Of a DNA stretch of 64,000 bases, positions 23,491 through 33,931 are shown piece by piece. A program made the translations under genes and the position numbers. The notes under the pieces are model-generated. The model searched no databases, was not told where the DNA came from, and saw only the letters and a program-made list of their open reading frames with translations. This stretch comes from Aplidium turbinatum. Taxonomy: Eukaryota; Chordata; Ascidiacea; Aplousobranchia; Polyclinidae. Location of the stretch: positions 18,030,329-18,094,328 of the forward strand of contig OU964922.1 in NCBI GenBank assembly GCA_918807975.1, in the 5' to 3' direction. Every line of letters starts with the position of its first letter. Within the stretch, counting starts at the first letter, position 1.

Positions 23491-24835
23491 TCTGCTTCAT
23501 ACAAACGACGACGACGAGAACAACGTAAACAGAGCCCTAAAAATACTTGCAGTTGTATTTAAACGCACTGAAGTAGGTGGAGAGCTAGTCTTCAAGTTTT
23601 TATAGATCGACGCTCAGACTTTTTGCAAAACTTTCAACAGTAATGTTTTTTGTTGGCGTGTGAGGGATTGACTTACTTGTGAAAAAACGGCTGCGAATGC
23701 GAGTAAAGAAATGGAATAAAATTAAAAATGTGAACACTAGTGGGGAAAATTTTTCAAATTCCAACAGAGTGGAGAAATGTTGGTTGTGCGTAAGCCGGCC
23801 TGCCGGTTGAGTAGTTTTGTCAGCCATTTAACAACTTCTTTGCTGCCATGGTTGCTGAAAGCTAAAAGGTCTGATAATACAGTATTGCTATAATATGCAT
23901 TTTTCTTTACGTAAAACAAAGTTGATGGAGGGTGTTGGACTGCGGGCATTTCCGCATTATCAAATTTGTCCTGCCTGGGGAAAATTGGACACCGCTCTTT
24001 TATTGTAAAGTTTAGTTGAAATTTATTGTTATGCAATATGCATCTTTTAAAAACACAAGCAATTTAAAGTGCAAGTCCTGCTCGCTTTAGGTTAGCATGT
24101 CTTTTTCAACGGAAAAATCTCTTCACCACGGCACTGGAAGGGATGGGATGTTGTATTTTATAAAGCAGCGTTATAAATTTGCATTAAGAAAGCTGAAGGA
24201 CTTGCTTCTGTCTGAAACAAAGGCCTCCACAATTGACTTTTTACGTACCAACGTTTCATGTGATGGCACCAACATATTAAAAGATTCATCCCCGCAGTCA
24301 TGACTGGTGTTGGTGTCACTCTTGTTGACCAGTATAAGTATGGCTTGATGTTTCCCACAATAGGAGCAATTTCTGCTTTGATTTTTTCACGCATTGTTTC
24401 CATAAAAAATCTCCAAAAAAGAGTAATTTTTTTTCACTTAAAATTGCGAATGAAAGTACAATGATCGATGCTTTATTTGAAGTCTGATCCTCAGCACCAT
24501 ACTAGTAGGATAAGGAAGATTTTACTTCATTATTGTATGTTGAGTGCAAAATGTCTGTCTGTGTGGCTGCTGTTAGAATGTCTCTGCGACAGGTCAGTTG
24601 GCCAGCTGCATCAAAATGTCGTGTTCCCGCAGACAAATAGACAAAAGACTGGAGCAGTTGTACACAAGATGTCAGCCCCTAATTAGGTGAAACTTGCCAA
24701 GTGTTTCAGTAATATAACATTCCTTCCCAGCTTCTCAATCCCCAATTTATATGGGTACTTAATTTCGAGTATAGTTATGTTTTTACTGAGTGCCTCGCTA
24801 AATGAACATGATAATAATTAAACAATTACATGCAG
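23491..24835. other. End of intron 1; no gene assigned
   Basis: Several 70-100-codon frames occur on the - strand (23600-24050, 24158-24403), but none shows a domain I know. A peptide near 24160-24260 on the - strand (VEAFVSDRSKSFSFLNANL in one frame) has a coding look and may be a relic of another multi-copy gene. The acceptor TTACATGCAG ends the intron at 24835. Confidence 0.35.
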
Positions 24836-25025
24836 GTGAAATCATGGCTGCGCCAATTGACGTTTTGAGTGACTTTTCATTTTATGAGCTGCTGGACGAG
24901 TTGGACAGTGTAGATAAATATGGAAGGCATAAAATATATGGACTGATCGGAGTCATAATTTGTGGAATATCCATCTCTATTGCTGTATATTTCTCCCCAT
25001 GTTTTGTTGCTGGAACGATCACCAG
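24836..25025 (+). CDS. MFSD6-like transporter, exon with membrane segment 5
   Basis: Continues the host transporter gene. The acceptor TGCAG ends at 24835. The first two bases complete the glycine left by the previous exon, giving ILLGEIMAAPIDVLSD across the junction. The exon then reads LDSVDKYGRHKIYGLIGVII, equivalent to the family's D-x-x-x-YG-x-x-x-(M/L)-x-G-x-(L/I)-G signature before membrane segment 5, followed by hydrophobic CGISISIAVYF. The donor CCAG|GTGTGC follows 25025, leaving phase 2. Intron 1 is 11.6 kb and almost wholly mobile DNA. The match across the splice junction makes the gene call much stronger than either exon alone. Confidence 0.85.
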
Positions 25026-25349
25026 GTGTGCATACTCTTACATATTTCCAAATGATACAACTTAATGCTAGTTGGCAAATTAGATACTTTCCTTGTATTT
25101 CGCAAGAGGTTCTCTTTTTACATTTATAGATCTGACCTGACTTGCGTACTTGTGCATGTTCATATCATCTCCACTAACATATTCTCTTTTTGAATTCACT
25201 ATTAGAGGAGCTACAAGTCTTTTAGTGGCAAAAGAACTGAAAGATTGACGAGCGATATCAAGAATCACTGGCTTGACTTCTATCCTATCCTGGAGCCACT
25301 ATATGAGCGCTATTGAGAGTCGCTAGCTTGACTTATCCTGAAGTTGGAT
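25026..25349 (+). other. Start of intron 2; nothing recognised
   Basis: No element ends or coding frames that I can support before the LINE-A sequence. Confidence 0.55.
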
Positions 25350-25466
25350 TAGAGTTGAGAGGCTGGTACGAATAAGTGTCTTGATTTCATTTGATGGGGT
25401 ACTTGTTTGGGAGAGCAGAGATCTTGGAGTGGAAAAGGTGGTTCGGCTCCGATACCCATCTAAGAA

Positions 25467-26987
25467 CATAGGCGCCGGGTTTTGAAAATTGCCGGTGGGG
25501 CAAACTTTTTAGCCGACTGATTGCTTACATTAAAAATGCTGATGTTTGTTTATCAACATTGATGTTTGTTTGCGTCTATCTGCCATTATATATCGCCAAG
25601 CTTTATAATGTAGGCTCAGCCCTCGAAATTCACGGCGGACATCGGACATGTCCGCCGTCACAACATGTGATGTCCGCGGGAAGTACCATCTAGATCGGTC
25701 ATATTTGTCCGCCGAGAAATAACAGGAACTAGAGATACAAATCGTCATTGCATAGCACGAACAATTGTTGCAAGAATATATTTTCCAGCACATTCTAGCG
25801 CGCATCTAGAAAATATGAATACTGTGTTCCTTAGCTTCCATTCAAGGAGGAAAACTTTCGATTTTTACGTTGCTTCAACGATTGATGACATTGAATCAGC
25901 GTAACAAAAGTGAATTCTTCGCTAAGAATCGATAGAAGTACAGGTACTTCTACACTAATCACGCGCAATTTAGTTCAAGTTTTAGGTCACAATGTCTGGC
26001 TTTGATCTCCGAGTAATAATGATACGCCAAGGTTGGTTACTAAATTAGATTATACGAGTAGGCTGTTACAGCAAGATGCAACAAAATTTGTTAAGTTTTG
26101 GTATTACGGTAAGAAAGAAAAGACCCAAGGAAAATTCGCTTTCGCTCACATGACACGCAAAAATAAACTTAAAGAAAAAAGCTTGTGAAACTTTGCACAG
26201 CAGAAAATAGTAGCGTTGGTGTAGAAATTTTCCGACTCCTGCCCAGAGTATTGTGACGCAATAAGCCACACGACCTCGTTCGGGGGAAGTTAATCAGTTA
26301 TGTGACGTATTGACCAGCTACTCGGCGCTTTGACTCTTCAAGCGCAAGTCGTTGGTCAGATGAAAGCCTTTCAGAGTGACTTCACTGATTTTTTAAAAAG
26401 CCTTCTAAAACCGTAGTTATAGTTCTGAAATGGCGAAGAATTATTATCAAGATAAAGTGATTAAACATGACGATCGACGGCTAAAACGGGTGTGTTCGCC
26501 GAGATAGCTGCTTAGACCGGACCATGACCACCGGACACGTTTGTCCGCCGTCAACAAAAACGAATTTCGAGACCTGTAGGCTACTTCGAATTATATGCTA
26601 GTCACTTTGAACTTTAGCTCTTAATACGGGTAGATACTAAACTGAGCAAACTGCACTTCGTTATTGACACTCCCAAGAAAAAACAAAGCGCAAGAAATCA
26701 AGAAAAACGTTTTTCAATCATTGTAACTATGCTTCAACGGCACCATGCTGGCGTTTATCAGCTACCGTACTTCTGTTTCTTTTGTTATCTTAGGAATAGC
26801 GCTCTTGTTGCAACAAGTAGATCTTTTAATTGAGATCGATCCGCAATGAAGATCAAACTAACGCAAATTTGAACTTAGAAACATTTGCTTTAGGATTTTT
26901 TTAAAATAATTTGCGGGGGGGCAGCCACCCCGAGCTAAATTCACGGGGGGGCGTCGCCCCTCCGCCCCCCCGGAGTCGGCGCCTATG
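25467..26987 (+). mobile_element. Composite CATAGGCG-type hAT element, second copy
   Basis: Starts CATAGGCGCCGGG and ends GGAGTCGGCGCCTATG, with an exact 8-bp duplication TCTAAGAA (25459-25466, 26988-26995) inside LINE-A. It is closely similar to 19581-21004 throughout, with the same nested CAGGCCTCG element in the same place. Small extra segments (for example around 26350-26440) distinguish the copies. Confidence 0.85.
25617..26576. mobile_element. CAGGCCTCG-ended element nested in second composite
   Basis: Ends CAGCCCTCGAAATTCACGG (one mutated base) and TTTCGAGACCTG, flanked by TAGGCT (25611-25616, 26577-26582), the same target as in the 19581 composite. Confidence 0.75.
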
Positions 26988-27968
26988 TCTAAGAAGACAG
27001 AGTGGCTTCTTCGCCACGAACCTCTGCAGGTTGGATGCCAGCAAGAATAGAAAGATTGTCCAATACAGGCCTCGAAATTCCGGCGGTCATGGCGGACATG
27101 ACCTCCGGAATGACCTTGAATGTCTGCCGAAGCCGACTCATTGGTCGGTCATAAATGACCGCCGCAAAATTCTTGACAAAAATAGAGCTAATGCAGCAAA
27201 AATATATTTTAAATTTGAATTGTTATAATTGTTTGTTTAACGCGAAAAACTACGGGGCTGAAACAATAATAGTACAGGCAATTGCTTTAAAGATCACGTT
27301 AGAGTGGCGTGGTTGAAGAGCTGATGGCAAAAGTAGCCATTTTTACATCATTTCAACGCCTTGCAATGTTGCCTTGAAATAAAGTTGTCTGAACTTTTCT
27401 GCAGGATATGTATTCTAATTTTAACAATGAGGATTATTGCGTCACATTTATCGTTTGTTAAAAAAAAACGTCACAGAGAAGCAAGTCTCAGCTGGGTTCC
27501 GCACGTGCTTAGGCCAATGTGGCGATCTTATTCACGCTGATACTGATAGAAATAGAATTTCTGCACAGAAGGGAAGGTGTTAGACTAACACTATTGTGTT
27601 AGTTAGTTAACACTAACACTATTGAGGGCTAACACTATTGAGTCACTAATGCGCATTTGTCTGGACGGTCCTGACATGGAGATTTACAACCCCGCGCCGA
27701 CAGTAATCGCTTGGCACAACGATTCTATAACGCGAAAACCACGGAATAAGTGATCATAATTGCTTTTGTAATAAGGAAATTTGGATTGTTATTTTCAATT
27801 GTGTTTATTGCGTCATTACACGACTGTCATGCGTCATTAACGCACTGATTTATTTGCGAGCAATCTTCTCCAGTATACTGTTAAGGTGAATTAAGCCATC
27901 AACCATTGCGGAGTTATTTTGTTGTAGAAAATCTTCTTCTACAAACACGACTACACAATACTGTAGTG

Positions 27969-29221
27969 CATAGGCGCCTAACTATTTTTTTGGCCGTGGG
28001 GGCGAAAGCGTGTTTCACAAGCAGCAACGTAGCCTAAATTCAGGGAAATGTCACGCAGATGGATGACGTAATTATGTCGTCACACTAGGATTGCTTTTAT
28101 TGCCACACTCGGAGTTATCGCTACGTTCGACCTACCGTTAATTATAATAAACAAAACTCGACCAAAACACATGCTATGCGTCTGCGTTGGCTAGCGGTTG
28201 ATGGACTGCGACTCTTTAAGCTAAGCACAACATAAAGTATCAACGAACTAGATTTATTAGCATGAAACAAGAGACGAAAAGGTTTACTAAAAGGTATACT
28301 GTAAATGGAATGAAAATACTAACTTGATCATACGCTTGAAAATATACCTGTTGAAAGCAAAACCATTCATGTTTACATCAATTCAACATCACGTCAACTT
28401 GAATAGATTTAAAAGTTGCTGACACCTTAAACAGACCTTAAAAAAATAGTTAAGGAGAGACGTTTGAATAAGTTTTCGACTTGACATTACTCCCTTTTCA
28501 CCACAATATCACAACTTATCGCTGACCAGCTTTCAAGTTTCAATTCGCTGTGATACGCCCCTGTTGCAGATGAAACAAAAGACGCGCATATTCCCCCCGC
28601 CTTTGATCGGGTTTCTATGGCAACGGTCGTGCGTGCGCCATGCAGTCTGCGCGAGTCCGTTGTTGTGTTGATTATGCTGCCATGTGTGCGGTTTGTACCA
28701 GCCCTTGTTACGTTGGTTAGTGGTTACCTCGGGCCGAGACTTCAAGTTCCTTTTCACAACGAGCGATTCACTGCCGCGACAATTCTCTGCAGAGGTTTCG
28801 ACTTTCGAAAGCGACATCGAGTCTGTTTGCAAGCGCATTAAGCTAAACGCACGCTGCGTCTACGTAGCAAATTATGTTGTTTTTGGGTGCATTCAACATC
28901 TGATGACATTGAATCGACGCAAAACAGTAGATTTTTGCTATGTCTCAAGCAGCAAAATCAGTCATTTTTACATTGATTCAACGTCTGCAGACGTTAAATC
29001 AATGTAAAAATGACAGTTTTTTTTGTCTGGGGTGGGATTGTAGCATCGCTACTCGTTCTAGTGATTATTTTTCGCGAAGCTGTTGCGGTTTGCATTTAAA
29101 AATGTTTTCCTGCTGCCGATCGCTAGTTCATCTATTATTTTATGTATCAATGCCGCATAAAAAGTTGCTCCCACGTAGAAATATGCGTGGGGGCCTGGCC
29201 CCCACGGGTTAGGCGCCTATG
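27969..29221. mobile_element. CATAGGCG-type hAT element, third member
   Basis: Starts CATAGGCGCCTAAC and ends GGGTTAGGCGCCTATG, with an exact 8-bp duplication CTGTAGTG (27961-27968, 29222-29229). The interior differs from the 19581 composite except at the ends, and contains a palindromic repeat (28941-29031). A + strand frame of about 100 codons at 28684-29007 runs through the repeat and is not convincing. Confidence 0.8.
28941..29031. repeat. Second copy of the palindromic repeat
   Basis: GTCATTTTTACATTGATTC, then AACGTCTGCAGACGTT, then the inverse, bounded by TGTCTCAAG and GTCTGGGG. The pairing is nearly perfect over about 55 bp and matches the copy at 10696-10783. Confidence 0.65.
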
Positions 29222-30759
29222 CTGTAGTGTGATTTTGTGCAAAATCTACATGTAAAAAATATGTCCGGTTGAGATATTAAATGTCCGCTGAAAGGGCCAG
29301 TCCGGTAGGACATGCTTTACCGCCGGAAAAAAGTACAAATTTCGAGGCCTGCAATAGTTTGGGATGCATACATCCGATCATTGTGTGCAGGGCACTGATA
29401 AAGGCAGTGTCGATGTTGTGACAGTGAGCACTCTGGCACCAAACAAGTGCATGAATCTCTGCTGTGGAATAGACAATTGGGGCAATTCCACGTTAAATGT
29501 ACTCCAGTGGTAAAAAAATAAAAATAAAATAATAGAACACTGAAAGGTTTTAACTTGTAGTGGACACCTTGAACTTTCATGAAAAAAAGTTTTTACAAGT
29601 TTTAACCTTGGAAAATATGTGTTTTTGGTGCATCTACTGAGGTACCTTGAAGAAACAAAAAAAGTTTATATTTTAAGTAAATTTTCAGATAACCCCCAAT
29701 TGGCATAGAACAACATATATTTGTGATCTGATTAGTTTTCTGAAAAAATTCCTGTTCTTCTAAAGATTAACATTATGTGAAATTATGTAAAAATAGTTTT
29801 ATGGTTTGTTTTTGACAATTTAAAGCAGACCGGAGGACACTGTCCCGTTAGTCACATATTTTCACAAAACATTTTTTCTCACCAAATTGTCTAATCCCTC
29901 AAATGCCATACTCCAAGTTAATTAAAGACTCCAACAGTACTGTACAGACATCTTTCACAATTTAAAGAAAATTAACTGTGTATCTATATTTTAGTAAAAA
30001 ACGTTTTGTCCCGTTAATCACGCTGTCCCGTTAGTCACAATATGTCCCGTTAGTCACAAAATCTCATGCCATAAGAAAGTATCTATTTTAATACAATTTG
30101 GGTATATATTTATATGATGTTGAAAGACACTTTTATTTCATGACAATGTTGATGTTTTATCTCATTTTCTGTATGGTTATGAAGCATAGGGCTGCTTACC
30201 TACTGTATACGGAATTTAGCGGGTGCTGGTCCAATGGTACCAAATTGGTAATTGGTACTACTAATTTTTTTTTTGATTTAAGAAAGATATGTAATATGAA
30301 ATGCAAGTTATGGTTCATGCTAGTCCTTTAACAAAACAAAAACGAATGTATACATAGCTTGTTTATACAGATAATACTAAATTACTTGTATAATGTATTG
30401 TATATATACATATTGAATTATAATTGCTCTGGCTGTCCAAGTGGCAAACAGACACACTATTTCATCCTCTAATGCTTCCTCAAGTCTACCACATGCTCAT
30501 AAAGAGAGGCATTGTGGGTAGCATTTTAAATAGATACTACCAACAATACACCTTTTAAGGGCTTGGAGAGTGTGCTAGATAATTAATCATGCACTGGTAG
30601 AGCTTGAAAGTAGACAACCACAACAATCTTTTGTATGATTATTATCAATAAACTAAAAGTTTGGTTGTGGTGAAAAATTGTTTTTTAGATATTGTCTTTT
30701 CAGTGACACTAATAACTATTCAAAAAGCCTGATCTGTTGTTAATGATAAATAATTTGTG

Positions 30760-31802
30760 ATTATTATTTATTTGTATCAGACAAGGTTGCCCATATTAAA
30801 ACCAAAACACAAAAAGACAAGACGTGAGGAGTCACTTGGATGATATGTGCAACAAATCATTGTAGTGCTTAAAAAATGTCATTTTATAGAAAGCGTCTGA
30901 GGACATTAATGCTATGATGAGAGAATTGAGAGATTAGTAACAACGTTTCACAAAGGCATAAACTGTTTTCCGCAATAGAGCATCAAAAGTTATAACATTT
31001 TCATTAACTTGACATTCACGTGCACTAGTAAAGCGAGGCATATTGTGTAGAATACGAAATGAGTCATTATAGGCAATTCTAATCCGATTGATCGTAGAAC
31101 AGCGATAATTGTGCCAAAGTTGACAAGCATAAAGAGATGTACAGTAAGAGCAAAACAACACATTTTTTACTCTTTGTGAACATTTGCTATATTTATTTTT
31201 TAATTTGTTTACAGTACAATAAAGAGATTTAACTTGTCGCAGTATGTCCTTGTCATCTGATAATGAGGACATGATATACACATCTAAAAACTTAATATTT
31301 TTTACAAACTCGATCGGTTCTTGGTCAACAATAATCTTTGGGGAAGCAAACAGATCGAAATGTTTGGGCTTAAATAACACCCCAAAGGATTTTCTCCAGT
31401 TAAATGTAATGTCATGTTGCTTAGCAAAGTCTTGGCAGATTTCAATCAATTTACGTAAACCAACAAGGCTGGGACAAAAGCAGCAAAGGTCATCAGCAAA
31501 CATAATGTGATTTACCAATGCAATCCCTACATAGCAACCCACTTTAGACATGTTAAGCTTTTTGGATAGATCATCAACATAAAGGGCAAAGAGGTATGGA
31601 CTCAAAACCCCACCCTGCCTCACCCCATTTGAAACATGAAAAGGCTGAGAGAGGTGGCCACCCCATTTTACACACATAGTTTGATGACTGTACCAATGCT
31701 GTAACAAACGGACAAATTGCATAGGCACTCTTCTTTCAATCATTTTTTTAAACAAAGTGTGATGATTAATTTTATCAAAAGCTTTAGAGGCATCTAAAAA
31801 CA
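30760..31802 (-). mobile_element. CR1/Rex-like LINE, 5'-truncated, reverse transcriptase part intact
   Basis: A 300-codon open frame runs 31836-30934. It shows FLDASKAFDKINHHTLFKK, then WYSHQTMCVKWG, VSNGVRQGGVLSPYLFALYV, the active-site box MFADDLCCF (about 31486-31503), and a C-terminal thumb region ending FVKRCY. The first several codons of the open frame come from the neighbouring Family 3 DNA, since the LINE is cut at about 31802. The 3' tail is AT-rich with AAATAAATAATAATC. The endonuclease and the first reverse-transcriptase blocks are missing. A frame this long without stops suggests a fairly recent insertion. Clade placement (Rex1 versus other CR1 relatives) is uncertain. Confidence 0.8.
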
Positions 31803-32443
31803 TGGAAAAGACAGGAGCAGTAATAAAGATTCCCAAATCTGCTGCTGAAAGAAAAAGGAAACAGATTCAAAAAATGAAAGAGAAGGGAACCTATGAAAGT
31901 TACTTGAAGCAACAGAAAGAAAAAATGAAAAAGTTTAGGGCAAAACAACATGAAGTTATACAAAAAATGTCAAACATTGAAAAAAATAAGGTTGTTGAAG
32001 CAAAAAGAATGTATGAGCGACGGAGAAAATCTCCATACCGAGAAGCACAGAAGAAGATTTCTGACTCAGTTGCTCCTTCTTCCTCCCTAACTGTTACAGT
32101 GTCTCTCTCAGACTCTGCCTTCAGGAGCAGATCAAGCTACAGTAAAGCTGTAACACATGCGAAAAGAAATCTACCATATAGCCCAAGCAAAAGGCGTGCA
32201 GTTGTTCGAAAACTTGCCTGGGAAGAAATGACCAAAAAAACCTTTGCAGTCAAAATAACCAACCCAAAGAAGAGAAAACTAACAGAAATAGACAAAATGG
32301 ATATAAGTAATTTCTATCAGCGTGATGACGTCTCAAGACAATCACCAGAAGTGAAAGACTGCATCAATGTTGTAATTAATGGAGAAAAAGTATTTAAGAG
32401 AAAAAAAGAGAAATCATTTAAGTACATTATTTCATTGAAGTAG
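31802..32443 (+). pseudogene. Family 3 putative transposase, N-terminal 213 codons
   Basis: Open frame of 213 codons. The N-terminus is strongly basic and probably coiled-coil (KSAAERKRKQIQKMKEKG, YLKQQKEKMKKFRAKQHE), followed by a serine-rich stretch, then LPYSPSKRRAVVRKLAWEEM and DISNFYQRDDVSRQSPEVKD. The last motif, FYxRDDVSRxxPxxKD, I recognise from a multi-copy uncharacterised family in invertebrate and fish genomes whose full-length members are several times longer. The remainder, including any catalytic part, is missing, and the frame stops after SFKYIISLK. Cut on its left by the LINE at 31802, so the true start may be lost. Calling it a transposase is inference from its position between element ends. 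Confidence 0.55.
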
Positions 32444-33215
32444 CTTAGCAGTGGTGCCCCAAAGTACTGGCACCCATTGAAATGTTTCTGTGATTCACCT
32501 GGGGTGCAAGACTCATTTTAGTTTTACAAAATTGTTACTCAGTTCACTGATTAATACAAGAAAACAACAAAAAAATAATGAAAATAGCATGGATGTCCCG
32601 TTAGTCACAAAGGCTGTGTCCCGTTAGTCACAATGACACACTTTATTTATGATGCAACTACTAACATACACTTTAAGATATTTCCAAACTAAACCATGCT
32701 GACATTGCCTTGATATTTACACTACACAATACTGGCATTTCAATAGAATTCGTGCTGTCAATGAGCAGACTTTTGAATTTGCATTCACAGCACCAATTTT
32801 TAAGATTTGTCCCTTGTCCCGTTACTCACAACAAACTTTTACATTTTTGAAAAAAGTAAAAAGTTCATGAATTTCTCAAATAGTGCAAAGTTTAGGTCCA
32901 AGTCACTGATAACTAATCTCATAGGTTTCATGTTTTTACATCATCTTATATTTCTTAATTACATCCAAAAGCAGTCAAAATGTCCCGTTAGTCACATTTG
33001 AAATTGCCCAAAGCTACTATATGCAAAGCATCATCCCTCGCTCTCAAGCTGGAGCCTACTAGGTACTTGAGTGGCGCAGCGTGCACGATGATAGTTTTTT
33101 GCCGCAGTGACATCAAGTGGTGGAATGGTGGTGGTATGTGAGCTATATGTCTAATCATCTAATGTCATCACAAGGTTTTTAGGTTTTGGATAGAAGAACT
33201 TCTGTTGTACTAGAT

Positions 33216-33617
33216 ATTGAGTTCACCATAAGATTAGCGTCCCGATTGTGTCGATTGCCTGTTCCCAAAGTAAGCGCCCCCCCCCCCTAGAAGTGTTTGC
33301 GACCATGAAGGAGGCGCCAGCTATAAACTGGGCGATTAGAGGGTGCTGACAGTAAATCGGGGCAGTTACACAAATACCGTACCAACAACATTCCCTGTCA
33401 TGAAAAGTAGAATAACACTAAATTTTTATCTGCGTTCAGGATTTTCTGTTTTAGTACTAAATCATTTAGAAATAACTCTATTAGTTACCACTACTATGGT
33501 GCATGGCCTACAACACTAAACCTGAGTGCATTATCAGTATTCAATTCATTTATCAGCTACATAACAATTGTCATTACAAACAATATGTAAATTGTGTTGT
33601 CATCAACACACAATATG
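33216..33617. other. Anonymous intron DNA
   Basis: Includes a C-run near 33276-33286. No reading frame or element end recognised. Confidence 0.5.
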
Positions 33618-33759
33618 TAAGTATTCTTTATCATAATTGTAACAAAAATTAATCAAATTAATAATAATGTGCTCAGAATTAAAGATTATAAGTATTCTTT
33701 ATCATAAATGTAACAAAAATTAATCAAATTAATAATAATGTGCTCAGAATTAAAGATAT
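33618..33759. repeat. Tandem duplication, 71-bp unit, two copies
   Basis: The unit starts TAAGTATTCTTTATCATAA and ends GCTCAGAATTAAAGAT. The copies differ at very few bases, so the duplication is young. The second copy runs into a LINE-derived frame. Confidence 0.85.
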
Positions 33760-33922
33760 TTTTAAATTAGAGACTTCGAAGTTCATGTACAAATCTGTGA
33801 ACAAAATGCTGCCACTGGCCTTTGCTGGCTGCTTTGCTTATGCTAATGAAATTCACCAGTATAGCACCTGTCAAATCAAAGATAACGATTTATATTTTCC
33901 ATATATATATATATATATATAA
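33740..33922 (+). mobile_element. CR1/L2-group LINE C-terminal scrap
   Basis: Frame RIKDIFKLETSKFMYKSVNK, then LPLAFAGCF...EIHQYSTCQ resembles the C-terminus of CR1/L2-type non-LTR elements (LPxxF, IHxYxTR). It ends at an ATATAT run (about 33901-33920). Confidence 0.5.
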
Positions 33923-33931
33923 AATCAAACT

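Larger units (their letters stand above)
27066..29351. mobile_element. Large CAGGCCTCG-ended element, 2.3 kb
   Basis: Ends CAGGCCTCGAAATTCCGG and AATTTCGAGGCCTG, flanked by the exact 5-bp duplication CAATA (27061-27065, 29352-29356) within LINE-A. The interior is non-coding and includes a 1.25-kb hAT element (27969-29221). It may be the longest member of this family here, yet no transposase frame is visible. Confidence 0.75.
29841..32996 (+). promoter_or_regulatory. Repeated 16-bp motif TGTCCCGTTAGTCACA, eight sites
   Basis: Sites at about 29841, 30007 (one variant base: TTAATCAC), 30023, 30042, 32593, 32617, 32815 (TTACTCAC) and 32981, all in the same orientation. Four lie on each side of the Family 3 gene and LINE. 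The spacing is irregular, so it is not a tandem satellite. Clusters of short words near element ends often bind the element's transposase; that role is an inference here. Confidence 0.55.
29478..33010 (+). mobile_element. Family 3 DNA transposon, 3.5 kb, with a LINE inserted
   Basis: Ends TGGGGCAATTCCACGT and the inverse TTTGAAATTGCCCA, inserted in LINE-A. It carries a gene fragment (31802-32443) of an uncharacterised multi-copy family and eight same-orientation copies of TGTCCCGTTAGTCACA or close variants. A CR1/Rex-like LINE (30760-31802) interrupts it. Target duplication is not resolved because the LINE-A flank has diverged. The deleted inverse copy at 17668-21300 shares the ends, motif and LINE tail. 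Confidence 0.6.
25350..33215 (-). mobile_element. LINE-A copy split by three insertions
   Basis: The pieces 25350-25458, 26996-27065, 29352-29477 and 33011-33215, read on the - strand, are consecutive parts of one LINE-A ORF2 C-terminal region and align in order with 53640-54110. They are separated by a hAT composite (25467-26987), a CAGGCCTCG element (27066-29351) and the Family 3 element (29478-33010). The LINE is therefore older than all three. Only the region from LRKKLTSR-like to the LSRRALxPNHLLH part is present. Confidence 0.75.

Noticed and set aside
17668-31000. A 13-kb segmental inverted duplication.
   Set aside because: The inverse similarity is confined to the Family 3 element and its inserted LINE tail. 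The flanking LINE-A and exon sequence does not extend the symmetry, so two element copies explain it.
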